Under the pieces are notes generated by a model that made no database searches, was not told the origin of the DNA, and was given only the letters and a program-made list of their open reading frames with translations. From the NCBI GenBank assembly GCA_039881145.1, contig JAYKKI010000052.1, positions 9,243,501 to 9,307,500 of the forward strand: a DNA stretch of 64,000 bases. Direction: 5' to 3'. The position numbers were made by a program, and so were the translations under genes. The stretch's first letter is position 1; every line of letters begins with the position of its first letter. Below are positions 10,954-23,044 of this stretch, in pieces. Source of the stretch: Druceiella hillmani. Lineage: Eukaryota > Arthropoda > Insecta > Lepidoptera > Hepialidae.

Positions 10954-12970
10954 TCACAAAATACATGTTCAGGATAATACAGTTGACGAATAATTCGTTC
11001 ATTTGCAATTTTATTATGTTATTGTGTTTATATATATTAAAGAAGGACCGAGTTATCAACTAAAACTTGAAGTAAAGAGTCGTAAATACAACAAAAGCAT
11101 CACGCCTTAACGAACATTCGTCAATGGCTGTGTCTAGTCTGGTGGATGCAGTTGATATACAATTAATATTCTAGCGTTACTTACCTAGTTTCATAAAAAT
11201 ATGTTCTAACTTGTTTATTCTCCATTGTATATACTTCAAGAACTTGGCATCAAACAGCGTCCCTCTACCTTAATTAAAGTACAATCTCGGATACTCAAAT
11301 TGTCTGAGCGCAGAAAAAGAACTCGACAGGCAGTGCCTTATCGTCCTGGGTGCAGTAGAGAACACCAGGGTCACCCATGTGATGGAATGATTAGGACAAA
11401 TAAGCAGTGGGACCACAAATGAGCCAGGTTAACGGCAAACAGTGAGCGATGACAGTTCATAGTGAGGTTGGTTATATCAACCCCTTAAAAGTACCACGCG
11501 GTGACCATGACAGCTATCAATAGCATCACAATAGATAAGAATTTATTCGTCTTTTCGTAATACTTTTAATAAACGCTTATAGTGTTCCTGAATCCTATGT
11601 CTTATTTTACTATCATAATCCAACACTATTCTTACTGAAGATTATTCACACAATTAATTGAAGAAATTCATAGACGCTGGCTAGACTATTACAGATCTTT
11701 CCTGAACGGAAACACTTAGTTTCATCATCTCATGACACCGCAGAACTTGATGCAACTCTATATGTATATTAGTAGCTTATTATATTTATTATACAAGTGA
11801 GCCTATGAAATTGGTCTGACCTTTTTGGTTGCCACAATTGTTAAAAATTGGAACAGAATGACAATTAAATTTTGTATTCGATGTGGTAAAAAGTAACAGA
11901 AATATTATCTATGATGCAATTAATACATAGTGTCAACTTTCCATATCGTAGCCATGTTTTCGTATAATATACGAGTTTCAGGAAAGCTCGATTCACAAGA
12001 TGAAGTTCAGTGCAAGCACCGCAATCTGCAAACGTTAATGGTAATAAAGTTGGACTGATTTTCATTTCACTGACTGATAATAGTTGCTTGCTTTTTGCAA
12101 TATTCACATTATCGTGTACGATACTCTTGAAAATATTAAATTATGCGTGAAACACTGAGGTAAGATTTATATCTCCATCGAGTAAAATTTGGAAAATACC
12201 AATTAACACTGGAAAAAGTAGCAAAATAATCGAACTTTCTGAATACCCACCCACCATATTTGTTGGACCTGACACCGACCTATTTTTTTTGTTCGCCAAA
12301 ATGAAAGTTGCGTTAAAACTTCACAAGTTTGTTGATGCACATACCATCCAAATGAATTTGACTGTATTTATAATGACAACTTTTAAAGATTAACTCAGAT
12401 TCAAATTTTCCCGGTGATTGGACAAATGATCCAAGAGATGTGTAAATGAAAGTGAAATATTTCATTCATTACATATATTACAAAAAACTAATAAAGTTTT
12501 TTTATTACAGAAATTGTTTCTTTTTGAAATCAGTTCCATAAATATTTGAGTACACTAAGCATATATTTACATGAAAAAAAATACAGGGCGAACGAGAACT
12601 GTATAATTTCGACAATTTTAAACACTGCAAAATATGCTTGATAATCGGTTGCTGAATATAGGAAAAATAATCCCGTAGTATGAACCACTCGCCTATCTGT
12701 CCATCTGTCTTACTATCACTCTGTTTTTCTTTAAAAATGTTCGAAATAACACTCAAAAACATTCAATGTTATGAGTGCGAACTATAGCAATATTTACGCA
12801 GTATTGATTAAACGAGCGAGTTAAGAGGATTTCCAAAACATTTTTTCTTAAATTTTTACAATAGGTCTTCCTTCTTTTCCTTCCTTCCCTCTTCCCTTCT
12901 CCCTTTTTATCTCGATAACTGCTAAAATCAAAATAATTTTTATTTATAATTTGAGATATATATGACATCT
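10954..12970 (+). repeat. Duplicated segment, block A5 (partner 59997-61980)
   Basis: The longest matched block. Anchors: TTAAAGAAGGACCG, GCATCACGCCTTAACG, ATGGCTGTGTCTA.TCTGG, GTTACTTACCTA, GGTTGGTTATATCAACCCC, TACTTTTAATAAAC, TTCTTACTGAAGATTATT, ATTACAGATCTTT.CTGAAC, GAACTTGATGCAAC and TACAGGGCGAACGAGAA. It ends in a pyrimidine-rich TTCCTTCC tract (12867-12904). Within it lies a mariner fragment, described separately. The frame at 11225-11422 is not conserved in B. Confidence 0.9.
11855..12450 (+). pseudogene. Mariner-like transposase fragment, block A copy
   Basis: The plus-strand translation in shifting frames gives TIKFCIRCGKK, the start of the mariner N-terminal HTH (IKFCvKLGK-type). 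It continues through a basic/acidic linker (GKLDSQDEVQCK). It later gives GPDTDLFFLFAKMKVALK (family SPDLAP-DFFLFPKLK) and a short C-terminal tail. The central catalytic part is missing and there are several stops. The same join is present in the B copy at 60930-61450, so the internal deletion is older than the segmental duplication. The minus-strand frame at 11865-12107 is an antisense shadow. Confidence 0.7.
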
Positions 12971-13262
12971 CAAATTATTAAAAAAATTTAATGTTATATC
13001 TAGCCGCTTCAAACTATGACCCGTGGAACAAGACACGCGGAATTCAAAAAAAAAATCGAGTCATATGAAATTTATGAGTGTAATCTATTAAATTATGTGA
13101 GCTTAAATATACTTTACTGCCAATTCCCCAATGTTCACATCTCCACCATGCCAAATACCATGCCAAATTTCAAAATTTGACATCAAGCGGTTTCCAAAAA
13201 AAAATGGCTGTTACAGATGAATAAATGATATTATAAGGCTTCCGTTTTTCCTTTTTCAGTAG

Positions 13263-13304
13263 TTTTAATTACGTCTGTTAATGTAATCACAGACGTAATT
13301 AAAA
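13263..13304. repeat. Perfect 16-bp hairpin
   Basis: Arms 13263-13278 and 13289-13304 (TTTTAATTACGTCTGT and its exact reverse complement) with a 10-base loop, directly before the CA-rich tract. Just upstream, 13190-13262 is a fragment of the dispersed repeat whose best copy is at 46430-47100 (AAATGGCTGT.AC...AAGGCTTCCGTTTTTCC). Confidence 0.85.
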
Positions 13305-13312
13305 ATACTGAA

Positions 13313-13380
13313 AACACACATACCCACACGCACACACGCACCCACGCGCACACACACGCATGCACACACACACACACACC
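13313..13380. repeat. (CA)n / CACG microsatellite
   Basis: Interrupted ACAC/ACGC repeat. The small minus-strand frame over it (VCVCACVCV) is microsatellite-encoded and not a gene. Confidence 0.95.
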
Positions 13381-16300
13381 TGTATAGTTTATAACTTAAC
13401 CATAATTCAATTGTCAAAGACAAAACTTCAGGTAACAGATACGATGAGATTAAATATTTCAAGAATGAACAAGTCTATTGTAATTACACGAACAGTGTAG
13501 AAATATATCGCAAATATTTTTATTCAGAGCGGTGGCAACACGACCGCCTGGAGGCGCGTAACAGCGTAGAATATAACGAAAAGGTAGCATCGTAGAATAT
13601 AAAAAAAAGAATATAACGAAAGGTATGGGAGAAATTCTGTTGTCATTAATGTAAATTGTTTTGTATACAAATTTTGTTCTTTTTGCATGTCATATTAATA
13701 TATAATAGTTTGGAATGTATATTCTAAACTTGCCCCACTTTTGCGATTTTAGCAAGGCATGAGTTGCAAAAAGACAATTTTCAAGAAATAAATATATGAA
13801 ATCAATTTATAGACAAAGGTTTGATGTTTTTACCTGTCAAAATCATTAACTACTTATTCCCAGTTTAACACTGAGCACACTTGGCAAAAATGGCGGTTTT
13901 CCTCAAAAATGTAAACATACCCTTAAGCTATAAATGTTAGTCGCCTAGTATGTAATAATGATAAGTTTGGACTTGGTATTCACATATTATAGATGTTATT
14001 ACCAAAGTATAAATACTTGAAACTGGCGAAATTAACAAAAAATTAATTAAAGAATCTGGACTAAATATTTTACTTATTTATTTAGTTACTTACTTTTATG
14101 TATGTAAGTGATACCAATGGCGAACTTATTTCCAAGAAATCAATCTTTTAATGCTAGAACATCAGTCCAGCCTCGTTGGACAGGCAACCGGGATTTGAAT
14201 AAAGTTTCCCGGGTTGCGTCGCGCCTTCAAAGATCATGTATCTACTAACAAACCTGCTACGGTGACGACACCTAAGCAAGATTTAAACACTTAAGCAAAA
14301 TTATGTATAATAAACAAGAACTTACTTTCCTAATAAACAAAAACTTACCTTCTTGAACCTATCGCACAATAAAAACACATTAATTCTTTCGGCTGCCAAT
14401 TGATACCTACATAACCTACACATGAAAGAAAAGTGTGACAGTTTTCATATCTGCCTAAATTGAATTCAATTCCTGCGTTCTTTGCACACGTTTTTTCTAC
14501 CTGTTTTCCGAGTAAGTAGTTTTCCTCCCTTCGTAAGAAACGCTGAAACCACGCAATACTATATTTCACCCGAAATATGTTTGCGCTTAGAAACCTAATC
14601 ATTTATTTTTTGTTAAATATTGCTAAGGAGGTAAGGCCAATAGTGTCTATGTACTGAATATTCCTCATATTAAATAAAAACTTCATCCATTCATATATTT
14701 TTCCGTGAACATTATATGTTTCTGTCTATTTTTTTTCCAATGTCTCTAAGCGTAACGACATAATTTATTAATTATTTTGAGACGTGTTGAAATCCAGCGA
14801 GGTGTCTAAATTTTTATAAAAATAGGTTCATTGAAAATAACGCCGACATAACGCATGAAGTTTTCTTTAGGTCAGAATAGAAACCAGTAGCCCAAATAAG
14901 ATTCATTAACTATGCTAAGAGTAGAGCTTATAAAAAAGCACACGCCTTCATTTAATTAGGTGGAATCACATCTTGACCACACATTAATTTCGGTTTAAGT
15001 TTCTCGAGAACTAATCTACTAGTAGCCTACCCTCTCGATAATTATACGAGGGAAATTAACGCAATCTACGCATTTCATGCACTCCGCTGTAAATGCGTCT
15101 AATATAGAACTGTTTGTTAAAAAATAACTATTGCAAATATCTTACAACGCACCAGTTACGTCTAAGTAGGAGCCCAACTATATGCTACGGGCTTGGAAAT
15201 CTGACTTTCTGAAACTCGGGTCCAACATATAACCAAAATGGTTTTAAATCAATTTCCAATAAGTGTCCTAATCAAAACATGCACGCTATACAAGGATTTC
15301 ATGTCAGTTTTATCCATTTTGCACCACAAGTCAAAAATTATGCGATAAATATCTCGATAACGTATAGTGTGAATAAGAATAAGGAGTCCATATAAGTTTA
15401 AAACTAAGAAATGTTATGAATGAAACTGATTCTGTGATCTTTTCTAAACAAATCATATGGAGAAAATTAATCCACAATGTATAACTTCACAGTATTAACA
15501 TGTAAAAAAGGCATATACGTCACATGTATATTAAATCATCAGTAAGCATACACTTCATATCACAGTCCATTCCCAGCGACATGTGCGATGTAAGAATCCT
15601 CTACAGAACCTTCTACCCGCTTCTATATCAGACATTTTCATAATGGTAAGAGCACAAACCGTCATCATTCTCCAATTGGATTTAGACAAATAATTCCACT
15701 TCCTATATTGTAAATTACAAATGCTTTGCACTTTTTTATCTTAAACGGTACACCTCGCTGAGACACGGAAGCCGTTTTGGTGCTAATGTCTCATAATGTC
15801 GCACTTACCTTTGACCTGATCTTACATTTCAAGTAATAGAAATAACCGACGGGTTCCAGGTGGCTGTTAAGAAGATCAGCTTTAGGATAAGGTACTAATC
15901 AGCGTTTGTCATCTGCGAAAGTTTTATCGTTTTATTTACAAGGCCATCTTAATGTAATATGAAAAGGAAATTACTAGTTCATGGTATATAAACGTTTATT
16001 TAAGTGTTCGTTTTTTTTAAAAAGCCTGAATATACGAATTCTTAGAAATTTTACTTAAGTTACTCCCAATTCTTTAGTTCTTATAATTCGAAATATCGCA
16101 GATTTAAAATAACTAGTAGGGAAAGATGACCATGATATGTTGTACATTGGTATTATAATTATGATTATATGTACGTGGATTGATATCTATGAATATTTAC
16201 ACGTATGCATATATTTCGGTATATTCGGTTGGTAATTGTATTTCCCAAGCTGTCAAACCAATTTTCGCAATAATATCATTCGATTTTTGCTAATTACAGA

Positions 16301-17539
16301 AAATCTGTAAAGTCTGGTGTAACGACAATAAATACATATCGAAATGTATATTTACCTGTAAAGAGTAATCAATAAAAAATGTTATGCTACTTTTTTAAAT
16401 GTATTGATAAAGAATTATTGAGTTTGGAAACTAAATAATTCTTATTTAATTACTAGGTAATTTTTCTTTTGCAACCGTAATAAACGTAGATATGCTTTTT
16501 CCTCTTTGCTGCATAATTTGTTAGTATTTATTATTAGTGATGGCTTTTTAGATTGTTTATTTCGTAAAGACGGTTTAATTATTGAAATGTTTTTTTTTAA
16601 ATTTTCTATAACTAGAAACATTTCTTTCACTTTTAAGGAATACATGGTTTTGCGTTAAAAGCGAAAATAATTTTGGCGACTAAATAAGTTGCCAAAATTT
16701 ATTTTACCCAAGTATATTTTAATTCATTTATTCTTGATTTTATCTTCATCTATCTATTCATATCTGAAATTATTCTTGATCTAAATAAAAATAGGAGTAA
16801 ACATTAAGAAATACGCTATATGACTTCGGTGGGGGGAGTAAAGTGGGAGAGTTGTACACTTTAATATATACCACACCGCACGGAGATGTGAACATTGGAG
16901 AAATTTTTTTTCGTATTTCAAAATCGTGCTCTACTATTCTCGTTTAAAATACCGTTTAACGTCTCTACAAAATTAACAAAAATATAACTGAAACAATACG
17001 CCAGAATGTTTAGAGTTACTTCATCCTTATTTTATGTTATATGTTTCTTCTAATAACAAATTGTAAAGTTTTTATTAATTCTACGTAAAACTTTGTGAAA
17101 CTTTAAATAATTTTTCAGAAGTAGACTTATTCCAGCAAACTAACTTTGTCTAGACCACTCATTAACATTTGGGCAGCCGTTAATCCAAAGAAATTCTATG
17201 CATTAGGGCAGTAAATTTAGAGTAAAGAGTTTTGAAGCCTTCGAATAATATATCTATGGAATCAAACTTTCAAAGTTAGAAGATACAAAAATGTCAATGA
17301 AAACAAAGAGGAAAGTGAAGTCGCAGTATGCAACAGTAAAGTATTGAGTAACAATATGATTCTGAATAAACTGAAGAAGCCACTTTATTCCGAATCGTAT
17401 TTATGCAAATATTTTACGTCTGTTTCAATTGAAAAAATAGATACTTATCCCAGTCATATTCGAGAAAATAATTCTCACATTTATTGCCAAAAATTAAGTG
17501 CTGTATTCTTATCGGTCTGAAACTACTATGTTTATAAAT
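13381..17539. other. Unassigned AT-rich DNA, about 4.2 kb
   Basis: No recognisable coding frame or transposon end. Minor structure: an imperfect hairpin GCAACCGGGA...TCCCGGGTTGC near 14184-14219; the word GTAGAATATAACGAAA repeated at 13565-13625; a short inverted match between 13125-13160 and 16870-16905 (CCAATGTTCACATCTCC). A candidate mini-exon at 15809-15863 is listed separately. Frames at 14345-14602 and 16442-16645 show no recognisable domain. Confidence 0.6.
15809..15863 (-). other. Candidate 55-bp mini-exon, weak
   Basis: On the minus strand a pyrimidine-containing acceptor (CTTCTTAACAG) and a consensus donor (AAAG then GTAAGT) enclose 55 bases with one open frame (HLEPVGYFYYLKCKIRSK). 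No neighbouring exon was recognised. Random occurrence in 64 kb is quite possible. Confidence 0.15.
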
Positions 17540-17761
17540 ATTGAATATATTTGGCGTTAATTTTGTAAAAAATCATTATTCACAATTAAATGAAACTACG
17601 TGATATAGTATTATTTGTATTACAACATGTTCAGGTGGGATATTAGCAAAGATTGCTAATATCCCATCTGAAGATGTTGGAATACAACGAAACCTAGGTC
17701 GTGGTAAAGAAATTAAAGAGAGTAGAAATAATACTACATCACGTAGTTTCATTTAATTGTG
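17540..17761. mobile_element. Foldback (palindromic MITE-like) element with left outer terminus
   Basis: The only copy that keeps the left outer end, ATTGAATATATTTGGCGT (from 17540), the reverse complement of the right terminus seen in other copies. The inner hairpin runs 17581-17761 around GCAAAGATTGC. The left arm has lost the ACTTTCTTTAAGTTC...CCTAGG part, so the two arms pair only in two blocks. This shows the full element is an inverted repeat of roughly 150-base arms ending in ATTGAATATATTTGGCG. Confidence 0.85.
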
Positions 17762-18339
17762 ATTTAATTGTGTACTATATTTATGTAAAGCTATATTATG
17801 ATGTTGTAGACAACAATAGTCACAAAAAAAATATATGGCTCTCGTATACATTTCATATAATGCTGTTGCTAATTAACATAATATAGGTGTTTTACCTCAG
17901 GCAGAAAGTTGCATATGGATTGCTAATAAAAAAATAGTTAAATATATGAATTCCTCGTTTCCATTATTTTATTAACACATAAACTATATGGTATCAAGGA
18001 TAATCTCTGATTTGAATGAGATAATAAATCACTTTGTGGGAATTATACTACCAATGTTAAAATTTAAGCCAATTTATATGTGAATTCTATAGATAGCATT
18101 TGTATATGTGTTATGTAGATTTCACGTTAATAATTTCTAAACCTTTCACGATAATATTTTTCTTCCCATTCACAATTATTTGATCGTTTGATGTAGAACT
18201 TGTAAAAATTTATAAACAAATAAATAAATTCTATTTATGAATTTATATATTTGTTTATCGTATTATATATAAAAATACACTGTTTAAAATTTAAATTTTG
18301 GTTTCTTAAATATCTCATCGCTTCGTCTATCAGAGTTAT
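17762..18339. other. Unassigned AT-rich DNA
   Basis: No gene, repeat end or structure that I can support. Frame 17701-17886 overlaps the foldback arm and is not a gene. Confidence 0.5.
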
Positions 18340-20110
18340 GATTTCATACGCTTGTCCCTCATATTTGTTGAAAAGGTACTCCAGAATAATTTGTTGAACT
18401 CTCTGCATCGAGCACCCACATTCATAGGTCTCAATTTAGCTTCAGCCCCATTTTTTTCCGTAAACGACCGCAGTGATCAATTCCGTTTCTTAAGCGTTTG
18501 AGCTAGTACCAAACAGGACGAGGCTCTTCAATCTTAAAAAGCAGTAAGCACATGTTGTGCTTAAATAGGTCGGGTGATTATGTATGGAATGACTTTCCCG
18601 AGCCACTTTAGTTCCACTCCAAGTATGCTCCTAAGTCAGAGGTGTTGCAGCATTTCGTGACTTCTGCTCTGCTGCCTTAAATGTAGTCAAATTCTCGTCA
18701 GTGGTTAGCACAGATCTCAACCGGATTTAGAAATACTGTAGAAACGAAGGTGGGTTGAAGCAATATTACTGAGGCGGGCAACCAGTGCGCAACCCGTGGA
18801 TCTCATGTACCCAGTTCTTGGTGTAATTTAGATCTTTGCCGTTAACAGTGGTATGAGCGCTGTTCATCGAATTAGTACTGAAATATTCCGCCGTTGAATA
18901 CACTATCCAAATGGTTGTTTGCAGACACGCAGCCGAGGCTATCAGAAAAATTTGAAACTGTCATCTTTTTATAGAGTGTTGTAGGTATGTTTACAATCTA
19001 GGGCAATACGCAAGTGTTTAGGGTGTAAATTGTAGTTCAAAGCAGCTTCTCTAAAGAGGAAGTTAAACTTCTTCTTTATCATTCATTTGCAGATGTGAAA
19101 GCAGCATACCTTGGTTTTAGACGTGTTTGGGCACAGACGTTATCGAATAAAATAAAGTGGATGGGCCTTGATGCATAATTTCTTTTAGACTCAATATAAT
19201 ATAATCTTAGAAAGCCAATGTCCAGTCGTATGCGTAGCTAAATTTCCTATGTAGTATCTGACGTGTCGTCGATTTACGGGAAGAATAGTGCGGAGGATAG
19301 TAGTTAGAAATTGGCCGTTATTGAACGTTCTGAACTTACTAACCCTATTACAGAGTAACACATGGGACCTAATAGAAAGAGAATCTTCAATAAGCTAATC
19401 TTTATACTGAGGATCACCTTAAATAGTTTTAGAAACGGTCCTGGCGTCAAATGTTGTCATAAGCAGCGGTTATGTCCTTAAAGCCACTGTACACTTCCGA
19501 TTTTCATCAAATAGTTTTCAACTTGCATCATCAGAGTCAGAACTTGACCGGTATAGCTACGACCCTGCAAAAATTCCACTTCCTCTTGATGAATGGAATT
19601 CTCCATCATTAATGCAATGAGGTTATAACCAAATATCACAGAGGCAGCCGTTTGAAGATATACTAAAACGAATGTCCAGAAGACATTTCGATTTTGTGTT
19701 TAAAGAAGTTAAATGCAAAAGACAACTACGCCTCCTTTAAGATCGCTGTGCCCAAGTCATTGTATAACGTATTATTTAAACCTAATACGTGACCTAAAAT
19801 TGGTAAAAAAGTGGGGTTGTTGACGTGAAGCGGACACCCAGTAGACTTAACTTTGACAGTAAACATGCAATTTTCTACCAAAATATTACCGGATTGTCAT
19901 GGAAAGTGAAAATATTTTCGAAATGGGTGCTCGCTATACCAAATAATTTGTTTCCATTAATCAAAACATAGTTAAAGGAGTCTATAAATAATGCAGAATT
20001 GTTCGGCAGTAGGTTTTTAGTAATGCGAGTGGACAGAGGTAGGCCACCATAGAGGAAGCGTACTGCTGACCGGAAACGCTTCGTTACAATTGACTCTACT
20101 GGACGCCGGA
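18340..20110 (-). pseudogene. Non-LTR retrotransposon (LINE) reverse transcriptase, heavily broken
   Basis: Minus-strand translations in shifting frames give the order of a LINE reverse transcriptase. Near 19620-19520 is ENSIHQEEVEFLQGRSYTGQ and VLTLMMQVENYL (family fingers motif QAGFR-GRSC-DQVL). At about 19480 is LKDITAAYDN (family LDLTAAYDTV, first catalytic Asp). Near 19350-19280 is SFRTFNNGQFLTT. Near 19040 is HPKHLRIALDCKHTYNT (family PKYLGVTLDRTLTY). Then a region near 18880-18800 resembles the thumb/LN-R--TG part. Dozens of stops and shifts show old decay. The YADD-type catalytic box was not clearly found. The boundaries are estimates. Confidence 0.65.
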
Positions 20111-20329
20111 ATGACAGATATTGACGAATACATCTTTGTGTCTGTGTCCCTATATCGTTTCATGCTATTATTTGTGTTATGTATATTACACGTAGTGTTT
20201 ATGATTAACGTTGTATATTTTTAACTTTAATTTGATTAAAAATTATTTTCTTCCTTCTAAATGTAAAACTTGGTGATTTTCATTTATGCAGTACGTTTCA
20301 ATATATCGTTAATTATTTTAAGTACTTCA

Positions 20330-21835
20330 TATCATATTGTCACGTCCAAGAATATATTGAGAATGGTAATTGTAGCATAAGAAACTTGGAATTAGTGCGA
20401 TGTGCATTCAGTAATGCTACGGTTAGCATGCTCTTTGGTACCGACCGAAGGATGTAGTTTATTTCTTGATTCGTGATCTCACAAAACGAAGATACAGCAT
20501 TTTTAAAATTATATACAAAACTAAACAATTTATCATGGAATAATACTTTCAATATTAAGAATCCTGGTGAAGCTGTTGATATCTTGCATAATTTAATTAC
20601 CAATATATTAATTTAATGTATTTCCACTATCAGCAACAGACATTTTCCTGTGAACATGATGCACAATAGAATTACATGGTTGCGTAATGGACTAATACTC
20701 AGCACTGTGAAACCACACGGGTCGCTAATATAAACGGCTCATATATTATCAAAGCAGCTCCACCCAAAACGGGTCCCGGTCCTGATGGCCGAACCCTGTA
20801 CGTCACCTAAACCCCCCTGACATCCTTATCAAATGGATTATATATATAATGAACCTATCTTTACATTTCAATTTATCCGTTCGTTTAGAAGATTTCCCAG
20901 GCAATACCTGTTTGAGAACATGTATACGATCTGTATACGATCCTAAATCTGATGTAAAAAATTATAGGACCCTAGCCCCGTTAACTAGATTTGAAATCGT
21001 TTCATATCGCTACAAATACCCTCAAATTTAATGCCAACTGACTGATAGTCAGCACTAATCTTTGTAACTTTGTGAATTTTATTGCCAGAGTTTTAGATGA
21101 TAGAGAGCAGATAAATGTGGTTTATTTTAAGAAGGCCCTTTACCGAGTCGACAATGATATGTAAACGATAATATAATCCTAGTCAAATTCTTAGAGTCTA
21201 GTAAATTTTTTAGCCAATCACTTTCGGGCTCGAAGGCAAGTTTGGAAATTTAAAGTCAAGGCTATATATTACTCAATTTAAAATCAGCCAAGTTAATAAT
21301 TTAGGCCCTTTTATGTTTCTCATTATGATTAATGATTTGCTCACAGTTATCAGCATTGCTCATAGCCTTCTGTTTGCCGTTGATTTTAAAATATTCTCGG
21401 GGGTAGAAAAACAATTTATTGTAAGCTGTTTCAAAGTACTATTGACTCTAGATTTCAATGGAACTTGAGCAATAACCTACAATATAATGTGAGCAAATAC
21501 GCAAAGATAACGTATTCCCGTCTACATGTACCTTATTGCAAAATTACGAATTAAGTGGGACGACGCTTAAAAGGGAATCATCCGTGCAGGATCTCAGTTT
21601 AACTGTGGATAATTTACTAACATTTCATGATCGTGCCATTGAAATCTGTCAGAAGGCCTGTAGACTGCTAGGATTTGTCATGTGACATTCTTATTATTTC
21701 CGTTACCGTAGGTGTATTGTAAACTTATTTAAATCTTTAATCGTTGCATCCTTGACGCGAATACTATTATGTGGTCTCCACATGAAGCAACTTATTTTGA
21801 AGAAAGTATCCAAATTTTTAAAACAATTTATATAA
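20330..21835 (+). pseudogene. Second non-LTR retrotransposon (LINE) reverse transcriptase, broken
   Basis: Plus-strand pieces in order: a linker before the RT (20400-20640: SWNNTFNIKNPGEAVDILHN); KAAPPKTGPGPDG near 20750 (family K-SPGPDGI); FNLSVRLEDFPGNT; DPKSDVKNYRTLAPLTRFE near 20940 (family DV-NYRPISLL---FE); VYFKKALYRVDNDM near 21120 (family VDFSKAFDRVDH); GPFMFLIMINDLLTVI near 21305; LLFAVDFKIFSG near 21365 (family LFADDTKIF, with V in place of the first D); LSLTVDNLLTFHDRAIEICQ near 21600 (family DLGV--D--L-F--HI). It lies head-to-head with the LINE at 18340-20110 and seems to be a different lineage. Confidence 0.8.
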
Positions 21836-21889
21836 AAATATGCGTATATTATCCTGATTCCTTTCCTTCAGACTTATAATGGAGATGGT

Positions 21890-22870
21890 TGGAAGTAATT
21901 CATTTCAACTCCAACAGGACACTTTAATTCAAAATCACAGTCTTTAAAAACACAATTAAAGAAATGCTTTTTCTTTAGTTTCGCTCTTGACAAAAGTACT
22001 GATATGTCAGCAAATTGGTAGTTTTTGGAAGAGGAGTAACAGAAGAATATACAGTGACCGAGGAATTGCTTGATTTTCTTTCAATGAAAGATACAACTAC
22101 AGGACAATATATCTATGAAGAAATAAAGGGTTGCATGGAAAATATGAGCTTCGAATCAAAAATCTTTGCGGCTTAACTACAGATGGTGCACCAGCAATAA
22201 CAGGAAGAGCAAATGGTTTCGTGGCATTGATACGCAATAGCATCACACACACAATCATACAGCATCATTATACTGTCCATGAAGAATGGCTATGTGCAAA
22301 AGCACTTGAGATAAAACAAGTGACGGATAAAGCAGTGCAGATAGTTAATGTTATACGTTCAAGAGGACTGAATCATAATTTCAGGCTTTTCTATCTGATA
22401 TCAGTGTAGATCATAAAGACATCGTATACTTCAGTCGCATTCGCTGGCTTCGCGTAGCAGCCACTCTGAAGCGATTCTAATCTTTGCTCGAAGCAGGAAA
22501 GATTTTTCTTGAAAACAAAAGTTAAAGCTAAGCCAAACCAACGTTGGAGATGATTGATATACAAGCATTTCTCTCCTTGAAATAGCATATGATGGTTGCC
22601 TTGTGAACGAACTGATTGGATTTTACAAAAAGTAAATGAACCGTAACCAATACCTTAACCTTACCAAGTTATTTCTTCAGCAAATTTCCGTATTTGATAG
22701 TATATACACTTGCGAACAGCTTTTTTCCCGCATGAAACATAACAAGTCAAAAACTAGGCCATCTTTATGAGATACCCGTCTTACAGACATTCTGCGCATA
22801 ACAACTTCTAAAATACCAGCTGACATAGATGCATTGTGCAAACAAATAAAATGTCAGTCTTTTCATTAAT
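21890..22870 (+). pseudogene. GTF2IRD2-like hAT transposase, broken
   Basis: The translations closely follow the transposase-derived protein family known in vertebrates as GTF2I repeat-domain protein 2. Pieces are FSFALDKSTDMSANW near 21971; GVTEEYTVTEELLDFLSMKD with TTTGQYIYEEIKGCME near 22040-22140; LTTDGAPAITGRANGFVALI near 22160; HEEWLCAKALEIKQVTDKAV and VNVIRSRGLNHNF near 22280-22385; and YFSRIRWLRVAATLKRF near 22425. The C-terminal block is YTCEQLFSRMKHNKSKTRPS and RLTDILRITTSKIPADIDAL near 22695-22840. The frame shifts several times and the 5' half, including the zinc-finger region, was not found. The longest open piece is 22131-22409. Confidence 0.85.
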
Positions 22871-23005
22871 GCCATAATTTGTAAACCTGAGACTTTCTTT
22901 TTTTTTAATAAATTATTCATGTTGAAAAGTTAAAATTACTGTTTTCTTTATATTTAAAGTTTACTATGCTACTGCTTCGCTACGGATTCAAAAATAATAA
23001 ACATG

Positions 23006-23036
23006 ACCCTCCACACAATTATTTTGGACACCCCTG
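23006..23036. repeat. 3' terminal inverted repeat of the GTF2IRD2-like hAT
   Basis: Read on the minus strand, the end is CAGGGGTGTCCAAAAT followed by AATTGTGTGGAGGGTC. CAGGGGTGTCC is a typical hAT terminus. It lies about 170 bases beyond the transposase remnant. The next eight bases (CTCCAGGG, 23037-23044) would be the target-site copy. I did not find a matching 5' end upstream. Confidence 0.7.
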
Positions 23037-23044
23037 CTCCAGGG

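Noticed and set aside
10718..11059. 113-codon minus frame as a gene
   Set aside because: It spans the GGCCGAAG-rich hAT end and runs across the insertion boundary into block A5.
12867..12904. Pyrimidine tract as a splice acceptor
   Set aside because: No AG with an open frame follows, and the tract is simply TTCC-type low complexity, also present in diverged form in B.
12505..12968. Minus-strand frames in block A5
   Set aside because: Not kept in the B copy, where the same positions carry indels and stops.
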